The notes under the pieces are model-generated. The model was not told where the DNA came from. It saw nothing but the letters and a program-made list of their open reading frames with translations, and did not search any database. DNA of 64,000 bases from Acidimicrobiales bacterium (GTDB lineage: Bacteria > Actinomycetota > Acidimicrobiia > Acidimicrobiales > Poriferisodalaceae), in the NCBI GenBank assembly GCA_041394185.1, contig JAWKIQ010000002.1:930001-994000 (forward strand). Reading direction: 5' to 3'. This document shows, piece by piece, positions 49,974-57,911 of the stretch (the stretch's first letter is position 1; each line of letters begins with the position of its first letter). Made by a program: the position numbers and the translations under genes.

Positions 49974-50477
49974 ATGAACGAGCAGAACTCGCTTTCAGAT
50001 GAAGTCGCCGCCTGGTTCAACAGGCGAGTGCCCGAGGGCTGGTTCTCGGCTCCGGTGCGAACGCTGGTCGACAAGGACGAGATCTTGGTGGTCGGGTCGC
50101 TGGCAACCGGCAGCGACGCCGGGCGCGCCGAGCACGAGGCGGTGGCCACCAAGTTCCGTGCCGATACCAAGGCCGATCGCATCTCCATAGCCCTCGCGGC
50201 CGAGGACTTCTGGCAGCGCAAGGTCTCGTGGGCCGTTGAGATCGGCGATGTTCAGATGCGGTTCACGACCACATCGGTTCCGGTCATGACAAGGCTTCGC
50301 ATCGACGAGCGCCTGGTGCTCGACACCCTTGTAGAGACGGGGGTCGCCAGGTCGCGATCACACGCGCTGGCTTGGTGCGTGCGCCTGGTCGGCCAGCATC
50401 AGGGCGACTGGATCGACCGCTTGCGCGATGCCATGGCCGACGTAGAACGCATTCGCTCCGAAGGCCCTAACGTCTGA
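49974..50477 (+). CDS. Unknown protein divergent from lon, with ribbon-helix-helix-like segment
   Basis: 167 aa. The N-terminal half (DEVAAWFNRRVPEGWFSAPVRTLVDKDEILVVGSLA...) is an alpha/beta region of unknown type. Residues ~105-145 (TRLRIDERLVLDTLVETGVARSRSHALAWCVRLV) resemble a ribbon-helix-helix pattern: a short strand followed by two helices with Ser-Arg between them. The C-terminus is helical. It could be a DNA-binding protein acting on the shared promoter with lon, but no family can be named with confidence. AGG sequences precede the ATG. Confidence 0.65.
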   Translation: MNEQNSLSDEVAAWFNRRVPEGWFSAPVRTLVDKDEILVVGSLATGSDAGRAEHEAVATKFRADTKADRISIALAAEDFWQRKVSWAVEIGDVQMRFTTTSVPVMTRLRIDERLVLDTLVETGVARSRSHALAWCVRLVGQHQGDWIDRLRDAMADVERIRSEGPNV

Positions 50478-50486
50478 GCCCGGTAG

Positions 50487-51488
50487 TCAGGCGAGATCGG
50501 CGGTTGCGGCCTTCCAGGATGTGATGATCCGATCTTCGGCCTCATAGTCGAAGCTCCCGGCGAAGGCGGGCGCCACATCGGTCGGTCGGTGCTCGGCAAG
50601 CCAGCGGGCGGTGAGACGAGTTGCTGTCTCGGGATCGACGACGTCGCGGTACCCCAGCAGGGTTCGAGCCTTGGACATGTCGAGGATCAGGCTGGACTTC
50701 TGCGCCAGCGGGTAGAACCCCCGGCAGAACTCGGCGGGGACGCCCACGAGATCCATCTCGTGGTTCAGCTCAGCGAGGATCAACTGCGCTACGTGACGGG
50801 CGTTCAGCACTCGCTCGTCGGCTCCGTTGAACGCCTCTCCCGCTGCTTCGGGCCGGGTCGCGGCAAGGAATACCAGCTGACCGAGGTTCTCCGCGTAGCC
50901 CCGTTGGAAGTAGGACGTCCCGGCCCCGGGCATGATCATGGCGGGTCGATCGTCCAGTACCCGTTTCACTACCGCCCATTCGTGCGCCAGCGGTCCGCGT
51001 GGCCCGTAGACGCCCGGATATCGGACGATGGCCGCCTCGAAATCGCCACGACCATGCTGTTGCATGAGCTGGTCCTCACCCGCGGCGACCTTCCCGGTGT
51101 AGTCAGGCCTGTCGCTTTGGCGCTCGGCCCACTCGGGCACCGGCAGAGCAATCAAACCCTCAGGCGTAGGGACCACGGCGCCCCGGTACACCGGCTGACC
51201 AGTGATGCCAACCAGCCGACTGCATCTGCCGGCCAGTTCATTGGCCAGGGCCCGCAGTCGTCCCGAGGTCAAGATCGCGACCTCCCACTCTCGCCCAGCG
51301 AGCTTCGCCGCTATGTCGTCGCCATCGCGGTTGTCGCCGTGCAAGTGCTCGACGTCGCGATCGAAGTCGACCTCATGGGCCCCGGAGTGGTAGATGGTGG
51401 TCTCGTAGCCTGCCGCCAAGAGGCGGTTGACGATGGCCGGACCGGTGGGGCCCGTCCCGCCTACTACCAGTGCCCTGCGTCGCGTCAT
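50487..51488 (-). CDS. NAD-dependent epimerase/dehydratase (extended SDR)
   Basis: 333 aa. N-terminal Rossmann motif ALVVGGTGPTGPAIVNRLL (GxxGxxG). Active-site Tyr-type motif is altered: PVYRGAV and DYTGKVAAGEDQLMQ (YxxxK as Y-T-G-K). RYPGVYGPRGP is the conserved extended-SDR block. C-terminal part FNGADERVLNARHVAQLILAEL binds the substrate. Substrate unknown; sugar nucleotide or isoflavone-reductase-like substrates are possible. Confidence 0.85.
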   Translation of the reverse strand: MTRRRALVVGGTGPTGPAIVNRLLAAGYETTIYHSGAHEVDFDRDVEHLHGDNRDGDDIAAKLAGREWEVAILTSGRLRALANELAGRCSRLVGITGQPVYRGAVVPTPEGLIALPVPEWAERQSDRPDYTGKVAAGEDQLMQQHGRGDFEAAIVRYPGVYGPRGPLAHEWAVVKRVLDDRPAMIMPGAGTSYFQRGYAENLGQLVFLAATRPEAAGEAFNGADERVLNARHVAQLILAELNHEMDLVGVPAEFCRGFYPLAQKSSLILDMSKARTLLGYRDVVDPETATRLTARWLAEHRPTDVAPAFAGSFDYEAEDRIITSWKAATADLA

Positions 51489-51583
51489 GTTCGAAGCCCC
51501 CTTCAGCTCGGCAGTCTAAGCAGGAGCCTGAAGCGAACATTAACGTTCCCTGGCCGACAGAGTCGGCTGCGTAGTCTCGGGCG

Positions 51584-52069
51584 ATGGACATCTCCGAACT
51601 GCTGCAACTTGGTGCTCGAATCGGCGACCGCCTCGTAGAACGGGGCGAGACCGTCGCCGTTGCCGAGGGTTCGTGCGGGGGCTTGATCTCGACGGCCCTG
51701 CTGGCTCGACCTGGCGCCTCGGCGTACTTCCGCGGCGGGTCGATCATCTATACCCAGCACGCGACGCGGGGGTTCCTCTCGGGCGAGATCGAGACCCCAC
51801 CAGGCCTGCGCGGGGCCAGCGAGCCGTTCGTTCGTTATCTCTCCGAGTCGGTTGCCCGCCGACTGGGTGCCACGTGGGGCATCGGTGAGGGTGGGGCCAC
51901 CGGGCCTTCCGGGAACCCCTACGGCGATCCCGCCGGTCACGTTTGGGTGGGAATCTGGGGTCCGTCGACGGTCACCAGGCACCACCTCACCGGCGACGAC
52001 GACCGATCGCGCAACATGGTCGCCTTCGCAACGGTCGCTCTCGAGACCTTCGCCGACGCCCTCGCCTGA
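51584..52069 (+). CDS. CinA C-terminal domain (PncC-like) protein
   Basis: 161 aa. Matches the CinA amidohydrolase domain: GETVAVAEGSCGGLISTALLARPGASAYFRGGSIIYT (catalytic Ser in a GSCGG version of ESxTGG) and GATGPSGNPYGDPAGHVWVGI. Stand-alone members deamidate nicotinamide mononucleotide (PncC). The altered Gly-Ser-Cys-Gly-Gly signature and the loss of the usual TGIAGP order make the activity uncertain. Confidence 0.82.
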   Translation: MDISELLQLGARIGDRLVERGETVAVAEGSCGGLISTALLARPGASAYFRGGSIIYTQHATRGFLSGEIETPPGLRGASEPFVRYLSESVARRLGATWGIGEGGATGPSGNPYGDPAGHVWVGIWGPSTVTRHHLTGDDDRSRNMVAFATVALETFADALA

Positions 52070-52190
52070 AGAAAGGCGTCCCCGCGGAGACGCCATCTGG
52101 AGGCTGCTTTGCCCCGGTATCGGGTGAGAACCCGCCTCCAGATCGTGCCGGCGTCGCCAATGGTGCGCTTTGGGCGCCAAACTGTGCGGC

Positions 52191-53057
52191 GTGAATCTGC
52201 CCCCCGCCCAGTTGACCGTCACCCACTCCAGCACGGTGATCGAGGACCAGATCGACGACCTCGGCCACATGAACGTCCGCTACTACGGCATGAACGCCAT
52301 GTCGGCAACCCGCTCGATGTGCCAGCAGATGGGCTTCGACGAACCCAAGCTGCGCAGTGCCTATACCCGCCACCACCACGAGCAGATGCTGGGCAACCAG
52401 CTCGAGGTCCGCAGTGGCCTGATCGGCGGCAGCGACCGGTTGCGGATATATCACGAGCTTCGCAACCGGGCCGACAACGACCTGGCAGCCACGTTCGTTC
52501 ACGAGCTCGACCATCCGTCACCCGATGGTCCCAAAGTCGACCTCCCCGACTATGGGCGCCCCCGCAGCCTGCGCTTGGAGACCGACGGCCTGGCCAGCGC
52601 GCCGCCACTGAACGAGTTGATCGAGAGCGGCCTCGCCGTGCGCCGTCCACGTACGGTCGACCTCGAAGACACGATGGGCGCAGACACGGTCCCGACTTGG
52701 TTGGCCAACAACCTCATTTGGGGCGGAGAGCGCCTCGACGAGATCAGCGAGTGGGTCAGAACCCTGCCAGACGGGGGCCGTTACGCCTTCGTTGTGATGG
52801 AGTCCCGTCTGTGGGTCAGGCCCGAGCCGGTGCCGATCGGCACGCCGATCCAGAGCTTCAGCGCCACCATCGAAGTCGGCGAGAAGATCGAGCGCGACAT
52901 CAGTTGGGCCTACGACACCTCCACGGGCGACGTGTTGGCGGTCATCGAGGGTGTCGATCTGTGTTTCGACATGACCCGCCGGCGCTCGATGGTCATCCCC
53001 GACCAGGAGCGCCGCAAGTTCACCAAGGAATTCCGCCCCGACCTGGCACCGCGCTGA
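52191..53057 (+). CDS. Double hotdog thioesterase-like protein
   Basis: About 288 aa from GTG 52191; a TTG at 52170 would add 7 residues. The first half begins THSSTVIEDQIDDLGHMNVRYYGMNAMSATRSMCQQMG, the 4-hydroxybenzoyl-CoA thioesterase-type motif (DxxGHMNxxxY) with its catalytic Asp. The second half (ESRLWVRPEPVPIGTPIQSFSATIEVGEKIERDISWAYDTSTGDVLAVIEGVDLCFDMTRR) looks like a second hotdog fold. Probably hydrolyses an acyl-CoA; substrate unknown. Confidence 0.75.
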   Translation: MNLPPAQLTVTHSSTVIEDQIDDLGHMNVRYYGMNAMSATRSMCQQMGFDEPKLRSAYTRHHHEQMLGNQLEVRSGLIGGSDRLRIYHELRNRADNDLAATFVHELDHPSPDGPKVDLPDYGRPRSLRLETDGLASAPPLNELIESGLAVRRPRTVDLEDTMGADTVPTWLANNLIWGGERLDEISEWVRTLPDGGRYAFVVMESRLWVRPEPVPIGTPIQSFSATIEVGEKIERDISWAYDTSTGDVLAVIEGVDLCFDMTRRRSMVIPDQERRKFTKEFRPDLAPR

Positions 53058-53069
53058 ACACTGCGGCGC

Positions 53070-53927
53070 TCAGGCCCTGGTGTATGCCTCGCACACCAGG
53101 CGAACCAGTTGGTCGATGTTGGCGGGCGGGTCGTCGCGTCTCCACGCCAGCCAGACCGGAATCGGCTGTGCGTCGCGAACCGGCCGATACTTCACGCCGG
53201 GGCGGGGGTATTGGTGGGTTGTTGCCTCTGCCGTGATGCCAATTGCCGGACCTGCGGCGATCAGTGTCAGCCAGTCCTCAATGCCGTGAACAACCCTGGT
53301 TCGTGAGGGGCGACAATCGGCGGGCCACAGGTCGATCGTTGTCGTGCCTGTGCGGTCGTCGATCGCCACCACCCGATCCGCGAAGTCGGCCAAGGTGATG
53401 CTGCGGCGCCTGGCCAGAGGGTCGGTGGTCGACAGGGCGGCGAATCTCTGCTCGACACCGGCCAATACAGCCTCGAAACGTTCGTCGTCGACAGTCCTGC
53501 GCAATACAGCGGCGTCGACCTCGCCCTCGGCCAGGCCCGATGTCGGGGTCGACGACTGCACGAATCGAAGCTCCGAGCCGGGGAACTCACCCGTCCAGCG
53601 TCGTTGAAGATCGATCGTGTGGCGGCCCAGTGCAGCCCACGCATAGCCGATACGAATGTCGGCGTCGCTGCGCTCGTTCGCATGGGCGATGAATGCAGCC
53701 TCGTCCAGAATGCGCCGGGCAGGTCCAAGGATGCGCTGGCCCAGAGGGGTCAGGCCGATCTCTCGAGTGGTTCGCCACAGAACCCGGCCCCCGACAGCGG
53801 CCTCCAAACCGGCAACTGCACGAGACACGGTCGCCTGCGAGAAATGGAGCCGTTCGGCAGCAGCCGTGAACGACCCATCGTCGGCCACCGCCACGAACGC
53901 CCGAAGATGACGGAGCTCCAAGTCCAT
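53070..53927 (-). CDS. LysR-family transcriptional regulator
   Basis: 285 aa. N-terminal winged helix MDLELRHLRAFVAVADDGSFTAAAERLHFSQATVSRAVAGLEAAVGGRVLWRTTREIGLTPLG, then the two-lobed effector domain (RIGYAWAALGRHTIDLQRRWTGEFPGSELRFVQ...). It is divergent from an EamA permease 70 nt away, the usual arrangement when a LysR protein controls its neighbour. Confidence 0.93.
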   Translation of the reverse strand: MDLELRHLRAFVAVADDGSFTAAAERLHFSQATVSRAVAGLEAAVGGRVLWRTTREIGLTPLGQRILGPARRILDEAAFIAHANERSDADIRIGYAWAALGRHTIDLQRRWTGEFPGSELRFVQSSTPTSGLAEGEVDAAVLRRTVDDERFEAVLAGVEQRFAALSTTDPLARRRSITLADFADRVVAIDDRTGTTTIDLWPADCRPSRTRVVHGIEDWLTLIAAGPAIGITAEATTHQYPRPGVKYRPVRDAQPIPVWLAWRRDDPPANIDQLVRLVCEAYTRA

Positions 53928-53997
53928 ACGTCAACCGTATCAATTGGTGTCGAATAGGCATTGGACGCATCAATCAGGTGACCCGATACTTCACCCG

Positions 53998-54927
53998 ATG
54001 ACCGAACCCAGTCGAAGTGACTTGCGGGGCCAAGTAGTGCGCCTGGTGGCCAGCGGAGCGAGCAACCAGGTCGGCGCGGCCCTTGGCGCTCACGCCTTCC
54101 CGGTGATGGGCCCTGCCGGGGTGGTCGGGATTCGCCAGATCGTTGCATCGGTCACCCTGTGGTCTATCGCCAGACCTCCGGTGGCCCGCTGGACCAGCCG
54201 AGAGTTCGGTCCAGTTGTGTTGCTGGCCGCGGTGCTGTCGACGATGAACCTCTCGTTGTACGCCGCGATCTCTCGTGTCGGCTTGGGGCTGGCGGTGACG
54301 CTCGAGTTCCTCGGCCCCCTGGCCGTGTCGCTGTTGGCGTCGCGAAGCAAGCGCGACCTCGCCATTGCACTGTTTGCGGCGGCAGGTGTCTATATACTGG
54401 TGCTGCCCGACGGCTCTTCCGACATTGTGGGGTTCGCGCTGGCGGTGCTCGCGGCCGGGTGCTGGGCCGCGTACATCCTGCTGAACCGAGTCGTTGGCAG
54501 CCGGGTGCAGGGCCTTCAGGCACCTGCGGTCGCCACCGCAATCTCGGCGGTGATCTACACGCCCGTGCTGGTTCAACTGGCATGGCACGGGCGTCTGTGG
54601 GGGCCAGCCCTGTGTTATGCCATCGGCACTGGGGTGTTGTCCTCGGTGGTTCCGTACGCGGTGGATCTGACGGTGCTGCGAACCGTGCCACCCAAGCTGT
54701 TCGGTGTCCTCATGAGCATGCAGCCAGGACTTGCGGCCCTCAGCGGGATGGTGCTGCTGGCCCAGGTTCCCTCGGCTCATGAATGGCTGGGAATGGCGAT
54801 GATCGTCTGTGCCAACGTCGCAGCGGTGGGCGTTGGGGTGCCACGCCGGTGGGGTCCGCGATCTCGCCGATCGCTTCGGCCGCGGACCGGTCGAGCACCC
54901 CTGGGGGCCGTTAGCCTCGATGCATGA
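53998..54927 (+). CDS. EamA/RhtA-type exporter
   Basis: 309 aa from ATG 53998. Ten hydrophobic segments of two EamA repeats, including FPVMGPAGVVGIRQIVASVTLW, STMNLSLYAAISRVGLGLAVTLEFLGPLAVSLLASR and GVLSSVVPYAVDLTVLRTVPPKLFGVLMSMQPGLAALSGMVLLAQ, which is the RhtA (threonine/homoserine efflux) style. Ends in an Arg-rich tail. The stop overlaps ilvD (ATGA), so efflux may be linked to branched-chain amino acid synthesis; substrate is inference. Confidence 0.88.
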   Translation: MTEPSRSDLRGQVVRLVASGASNQVGAALGAHAFPVMGPAGVVGIRQIVASVTLWSIARPPVARWTSREFGPVVLLAAVLSTMNLSLYAAISRVGLGLAVTLEFLGPLAVSLLASRSKRDLAIALFAAAGVYILVLPDGSSDIVGFALAVLAAGCWAAYILLNRVVGSRVQGLQAPAVATAISAVIYTPVLVQLAWHGRLWGPALCYAIGTGVLSSVVPYAVDLTVLRTVPPKLFGVLMSMQPGLAALSGMVLLAQVPSAHEWLGMAMIVCANVAAVGVGVPRRWGPRSRRSLRPRTGRAPLGAVSLDA

Positions 54928-56630
54928 ACGCCAGCGACACCCCCATCGACATCAAGCCTCGATCGCGTGACGTAACCGACGGGGTCCAAAAGGCTGCCTC
55001 TCGGGCCATGTTGCGTGCCGTCGGCCTCACCGACGACGACTGGGACAAGCCCCAGATCGGCGTCGCGTCGGCTTGGAACGAGATAACGCCTTGCAACCTG
55101 TCGATCAGGCGGCTGGCCGCGGCGGCCAAAGATGGCGTGCGCAGCGCAGGCGGAGTGGCTCTGGAGTTCGGAACCATCACCGTGTCCGACGGCATTTCGA
55201 TGGGCCATGAGGGCATGCGTGCTTCGTTGGTGTCGCGCGAGATCATCGCCGACTCGGTCGAGGCCGTGGTCCATGGCGAGCGGCTGGACGGGTTGGTCGC
55301 CACCGGTGGATGCGACAAGTCGCTGCCCGGGATGATGATGGCCATAGCCCGCCTCAACCTGCCTGCGGTGTTCGTCTACAACGGCTCGACCCTGCCCGGC
55401 TACCTGAACGGTCAGGCACTGGACATCACGTCGGTGTTCGAGGCCGTGGGCGCATGTGCTGCGGGCACCATCACCGAGGCCGAACTGACCGCTATCGAAC
55501 GCAACGCATGCCCCGGCGAGGGTGCGTGTGGCGGGATGTTCACGGCCAACACGATGAGTTCGATCGGCGAGGCGCTGGGGTTGTCGAGACCGGGGTCGGC
55601 CTCGCCGCCGGCCGTCGATCGCCGCCGTGATGACGACGCGCGTCGGGCCGGCGAGGCGGTCATGAACATGCTGCAAACAGGTCTGCGGCCCCGCGACATC
55701 CTCACCAAGGGCGCCTTCGAGAACGCCATCGCCGTCGCGAATGCGCTGGGCGGGTCGACCAACGCCGTCCTGCATCTCCTGGCCATCGCCAACGAGGCAG
55801 GCGTTCAGCTGGAACTCGACGACTTCAACAAGGTCGCCGCTCGGGTGCCCCACTTTGCCGACATGAAGCCGGGCGGCAAGTTCCACATGACCGACCTCGA
55901 CCGCATCGGCGGTGTACCGGTTGTGCTCAAGCATCTGCTCGACGCCGGTCTGTTGCACGGTGACGAGATGACCATCACCGGCAAGACCATGGCCGAGAAC
56001 CTCGCCGACATAGATCCACCATCTCCCGACGGCACCGTCGTGCAAACGGTCTCGAACCCCATCAATGACGAGGGCGGTCTCAACATTCTCACCGGATCGC
56101 TGGCACCCAGGGGTTCCGTGGTCAAGGTCGCCGGCCTCAGCAAACAACAGCGGTCGTTCGAAGGTCCGGCCAGGGTGTTCGACGGTGAGGACGGCGCGAT
56201 GGCTGCCGTGATGGGCGGCGAGATTCGGCCTGGCGACGTCATCGTCATTCGCTACGAGGGCCCCAAGGGCGGCCCGGGGATGCGCGAGATGCTCGCCATC
56301 ACAGGTGCGCTGAAAGGCGCAGGCCGCGGCGGCGACGTGGCCCTCATCACCGACGGCAGGTTCTCGGGTGGCACATGGGGGTTCTGCATAGGTCACGTAG
56401 CACCCGAAGCCGTTGACGGTGGTCCCATCGCCTTCGTCGAAGACGGCGACCGCATCCGCATCGACGTTCCCACCCTCACCCTCGACCTGCTGGTCGGCGA
56501 TGACGAACTCGAGCAACGGCGCGCCCGGTGGGCTGGTCCGCCAACGCCTCGCTACACCACCGGCGTGCTCGCCAAGTACGCCAAACTCGCCCAGGGAGCC
56601 GAGAAGGGCGCCATCACCAACGTCACCTGA
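54924..56630 (+). CDS. ilvD: Dihydroxy-acid dehydratase
   Basis: 568 aa, full length. Converts 2,3-dihydroxy-3-methylbutanoate/pentanoate to the keto acids of valine and isoleucine synthesis. Family motifs: VASAWNEITPCNLSIRRLA, GTITVSDGISMGHEGMRASLVSREIIADS, GGCDKSLPGMMMA and ERNACPGEGACGGMFTANTMSS (Fe-S cluster Cys residues), NALGGSTNAVLHLLAIA, and C-terminal GRFSGGTWGFCIGHVAPEA. Start overlaps the exporter stop. Confidence 0.97.
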   Translation: MNASDTPIDIKPRSRDVTDGVQKAASRAMLRAVGLTDDDWDKPQIGVASAWNEITPCNLSIRRLAAAAKDGVRSAGGVALEFGTITVSDGISMGHEGMRASLVSREIIADSVEAVVHGERLDGLVATGGCDKSLPGMMMAIARLNLPAVFVYNGSTLPGYLNGQALDITSVFEAVGACAAGTITEAELTAIERNACPGEGACGGMFTANTMSSIGEALGLSRPGSASPPAVDRRRDDDARRAGEAVMNMLQTGLRPRDILTKGAFENAIAVANALGGSTNAVLHLLAIANEAGVQLELDDFNKVAARVPHFADMKPGGKFHMTDLDRIGGVPVVLKHLLDAGLLHGDEMTITGKTMAENLADIDPPSPDGTVVQTVSNPINDEGGLNILTGSLAPRGSVVKVAGLSKQQRSFEGPARVFDGEDGAMAAVMGGEIRPGDVIVIRYEGPKGGPGMREMLAITGALKGAGRGGDVALITDGRFSGGTWGFCIGHVAPEAVDGGPIAFVEDGDRIRIDVPTLTLDLLVGDDELEQRRARWAGPPTPRYTTGVLAKYAKLAQGAEKGAITNVT

Positions 56631-56677
56631 GCGGCGCGCGACGCTACTTCGCGCAGGTGTGGGTCTAGCGTCCGACC

Positions 56678-57049
56678 ATGGATCTCGACTCGAAGATGGA
56701 TGCCCTGTTCGGGGCGTTCACCCGCCAGGACCCCGCCGACGTGCGGGCTCTTTGCGCCGACGGCTTTTGGGCCCGCCAGAACGGATCGCCGCCCGTTGGG
56801 CTCGACGACATGCTGGACATGATCGATCAGGCCTACTGGCAACCGCGACTGCGAGTGTCGTACGGCAATATCCGCAGGGTCACCACCGACACGGCGTCGG
56901 TCGAACAACACGATGTGACGCTGACGAACCCGGCGGGAACACAGGTGACCATCGACGTGTGCGTTGTGGTGCGATTCGACGACGAAGAACAGATCGTCAG
57001 CATCGAGGAATACGCCGACACGTCGCAGCTTGCGCCTCTGTTCGCCTAG
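56678..57049 (+). CDS. SnoaL/NTF2-like small protein
   Basis: 123 aa. N-terminal helix MDLDSKMDALFGAFTRQDPADVRALCADGFWARQNGSPPVGLDDMLDMIDQ followed by strands ending VVVRFDDEEQIVSIEEYADTSQLAPLF, the cone-shaped NTF2-like pattern (final VRFDDEGKIVxxxEY). These proteins bind small hydrophobic ligands; function unknown. Next gene starts 49 nt later on the same strand. Confidence 0.8.
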   Translation: MDLDSKMDALFGAFTRQDPADVRALCADGFWARQNGSPPVGLDDMLDMIDQAYWQPRLRVSYGNIRRVTTDTASVEQHDVTLTNPAGTQVTIDVCVVVRFDDEEQIVSIEEYADTSQLAPLFA

Positions 57050-57098
57050 TCGCCGCAAAGATGCGGTCGGTCCCGCACCCGGGTGCAAGACTCGGCCC

Positions 57099-57905
57099 AT
57101 GGAGCCTGTTCGCTACGTCGATCGATTGAATGCCCGCTATGCGGCACAGGGGTTTCCGCCATACGTGTGGACCGTGAACGAAACCGCACCCCTGACCCCG
57201 CTGACCAAGCCGGTGTCTGAATCTCGGGTGACGTTGCTGACCTCGGGTGGGGTGTCGCGTGCCTGCGATGCGGCCTGGGATCCATACGCTCGCAACGATT
57301 TCCGCCTCGACGACATCTCTGCTGAGGAGGCATCGAGCGCGTTCCAGGTGCACGACAGCTACTACGACGTCGACGCGGCACGCGAGGACATCAACTGCGT
57401 GTTTCCCATCGATCGGCTGCGTGAAGCGGCCGCGGACGGCACCGTCGGCGAGGTCGCGCCCCGTCTGTGGAGCGGGTTCATGGGACGCATCTACAAGCGC
57501 ACCCAGCTGATCGAAGAGGTCGCACCCGCCTGGGTACAGCAACTCAAGAGAGACGATGTCGACCTCGCCCTGTTGGTGCCCGCCTGACCGCTCGATCACC
57601 AGACCGTGGGTCTGGTAGCGCGTGTGGTCGAAGAGGCCGGTATCCCGACGGTTCTGGTCTCGACCGGACGAGATCTGACAGCCCTGGTACGCCCGCCCAG
57701 GTCGTTGTTCGTCAACTACCCGATGGGCAATCCGTTCGGGCCGCCGGGCGATGCTGTACACCAGCGGCGAATCCTCGACGACGCCTTGGCATTGTTTGAC
57801 TCGGTCACCGAGGCTGGTGTCATCGTCGACGCTCCCTACGACTGGCCCGACGACTTCACGCCCATCGTCGACAAGACGCTCGGCGCGATGTCGGGCGGCG
57901 CGTAA
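57099..57905 (+). CDS. Candidate selenoprotein of the GrdB/PrdB (glycine/D-proline reductase B) family
   Basis: 268 aa if TGA 57585-57587 is read as selenocysteine (residue 163); otherwise it ends after 162. Before it: SESRVTLLTSGGVSRACDAAWDP, FQVHDSYYDVDAAREDINCVFPIDRLREAAADGTVGEVAPRLWSGFMG, the family's H-x-YD...D-x-N-x-VFP-x-DRL block. Across the TGA the frame continues: VDLALLVPA-U-PLDHQTVGLVARVVEEAGIPTVLVSTGRDLTALVRPPRSLFVNYPMGNPFG, as in relatives with (C/U)PxCHQT. The TGA stands exactly at the redox Cys/Sec; the partner Cys is Asp here. A hairpin that fits a bacterial SECIS follows. Both halves are conserved and share one frame, which argues against random decay. The reductive substrate is unknown; known members reduce glycine, sarcosine, betaine or proline. 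Confidence 0.7.
57585..57629 (+). promoter_or_regulatory. In-frame TGA and candidate bacterial SECIS hairpin
   Basis: TGA at 57585-57587, then 10 nt, then a perfect 8-bp stem ACCAGACC (57598-57605) / GGTCTGGT (57609-57616) with loop GTG. A lower stem GATC (57594-57597) / GGTC (57626-57629) can extend it with a one-sided bulge. The distance from TGA to the apical loop is 18 nt and the loop begins with G, both within the published bacterial SECIS consensus as I recall it (16-37 nt, G among the first two loop bases). Confidence 0.6.
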
Positions 57906-57911
57906 CCGCAC

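Noticed and set aside
54777..56516. Reverse open frame of 579 codons opposite ilvD
   Set aside because: Antisense of ilvD; no domain.
57588..57905. Treating 57606-57905 as a separate small gene
   Set aside because: It is in the same frame as the upstream part, lacks its own ribosome binding site, and its sequence continues the same family domain; read-through of the TGA explains it better.
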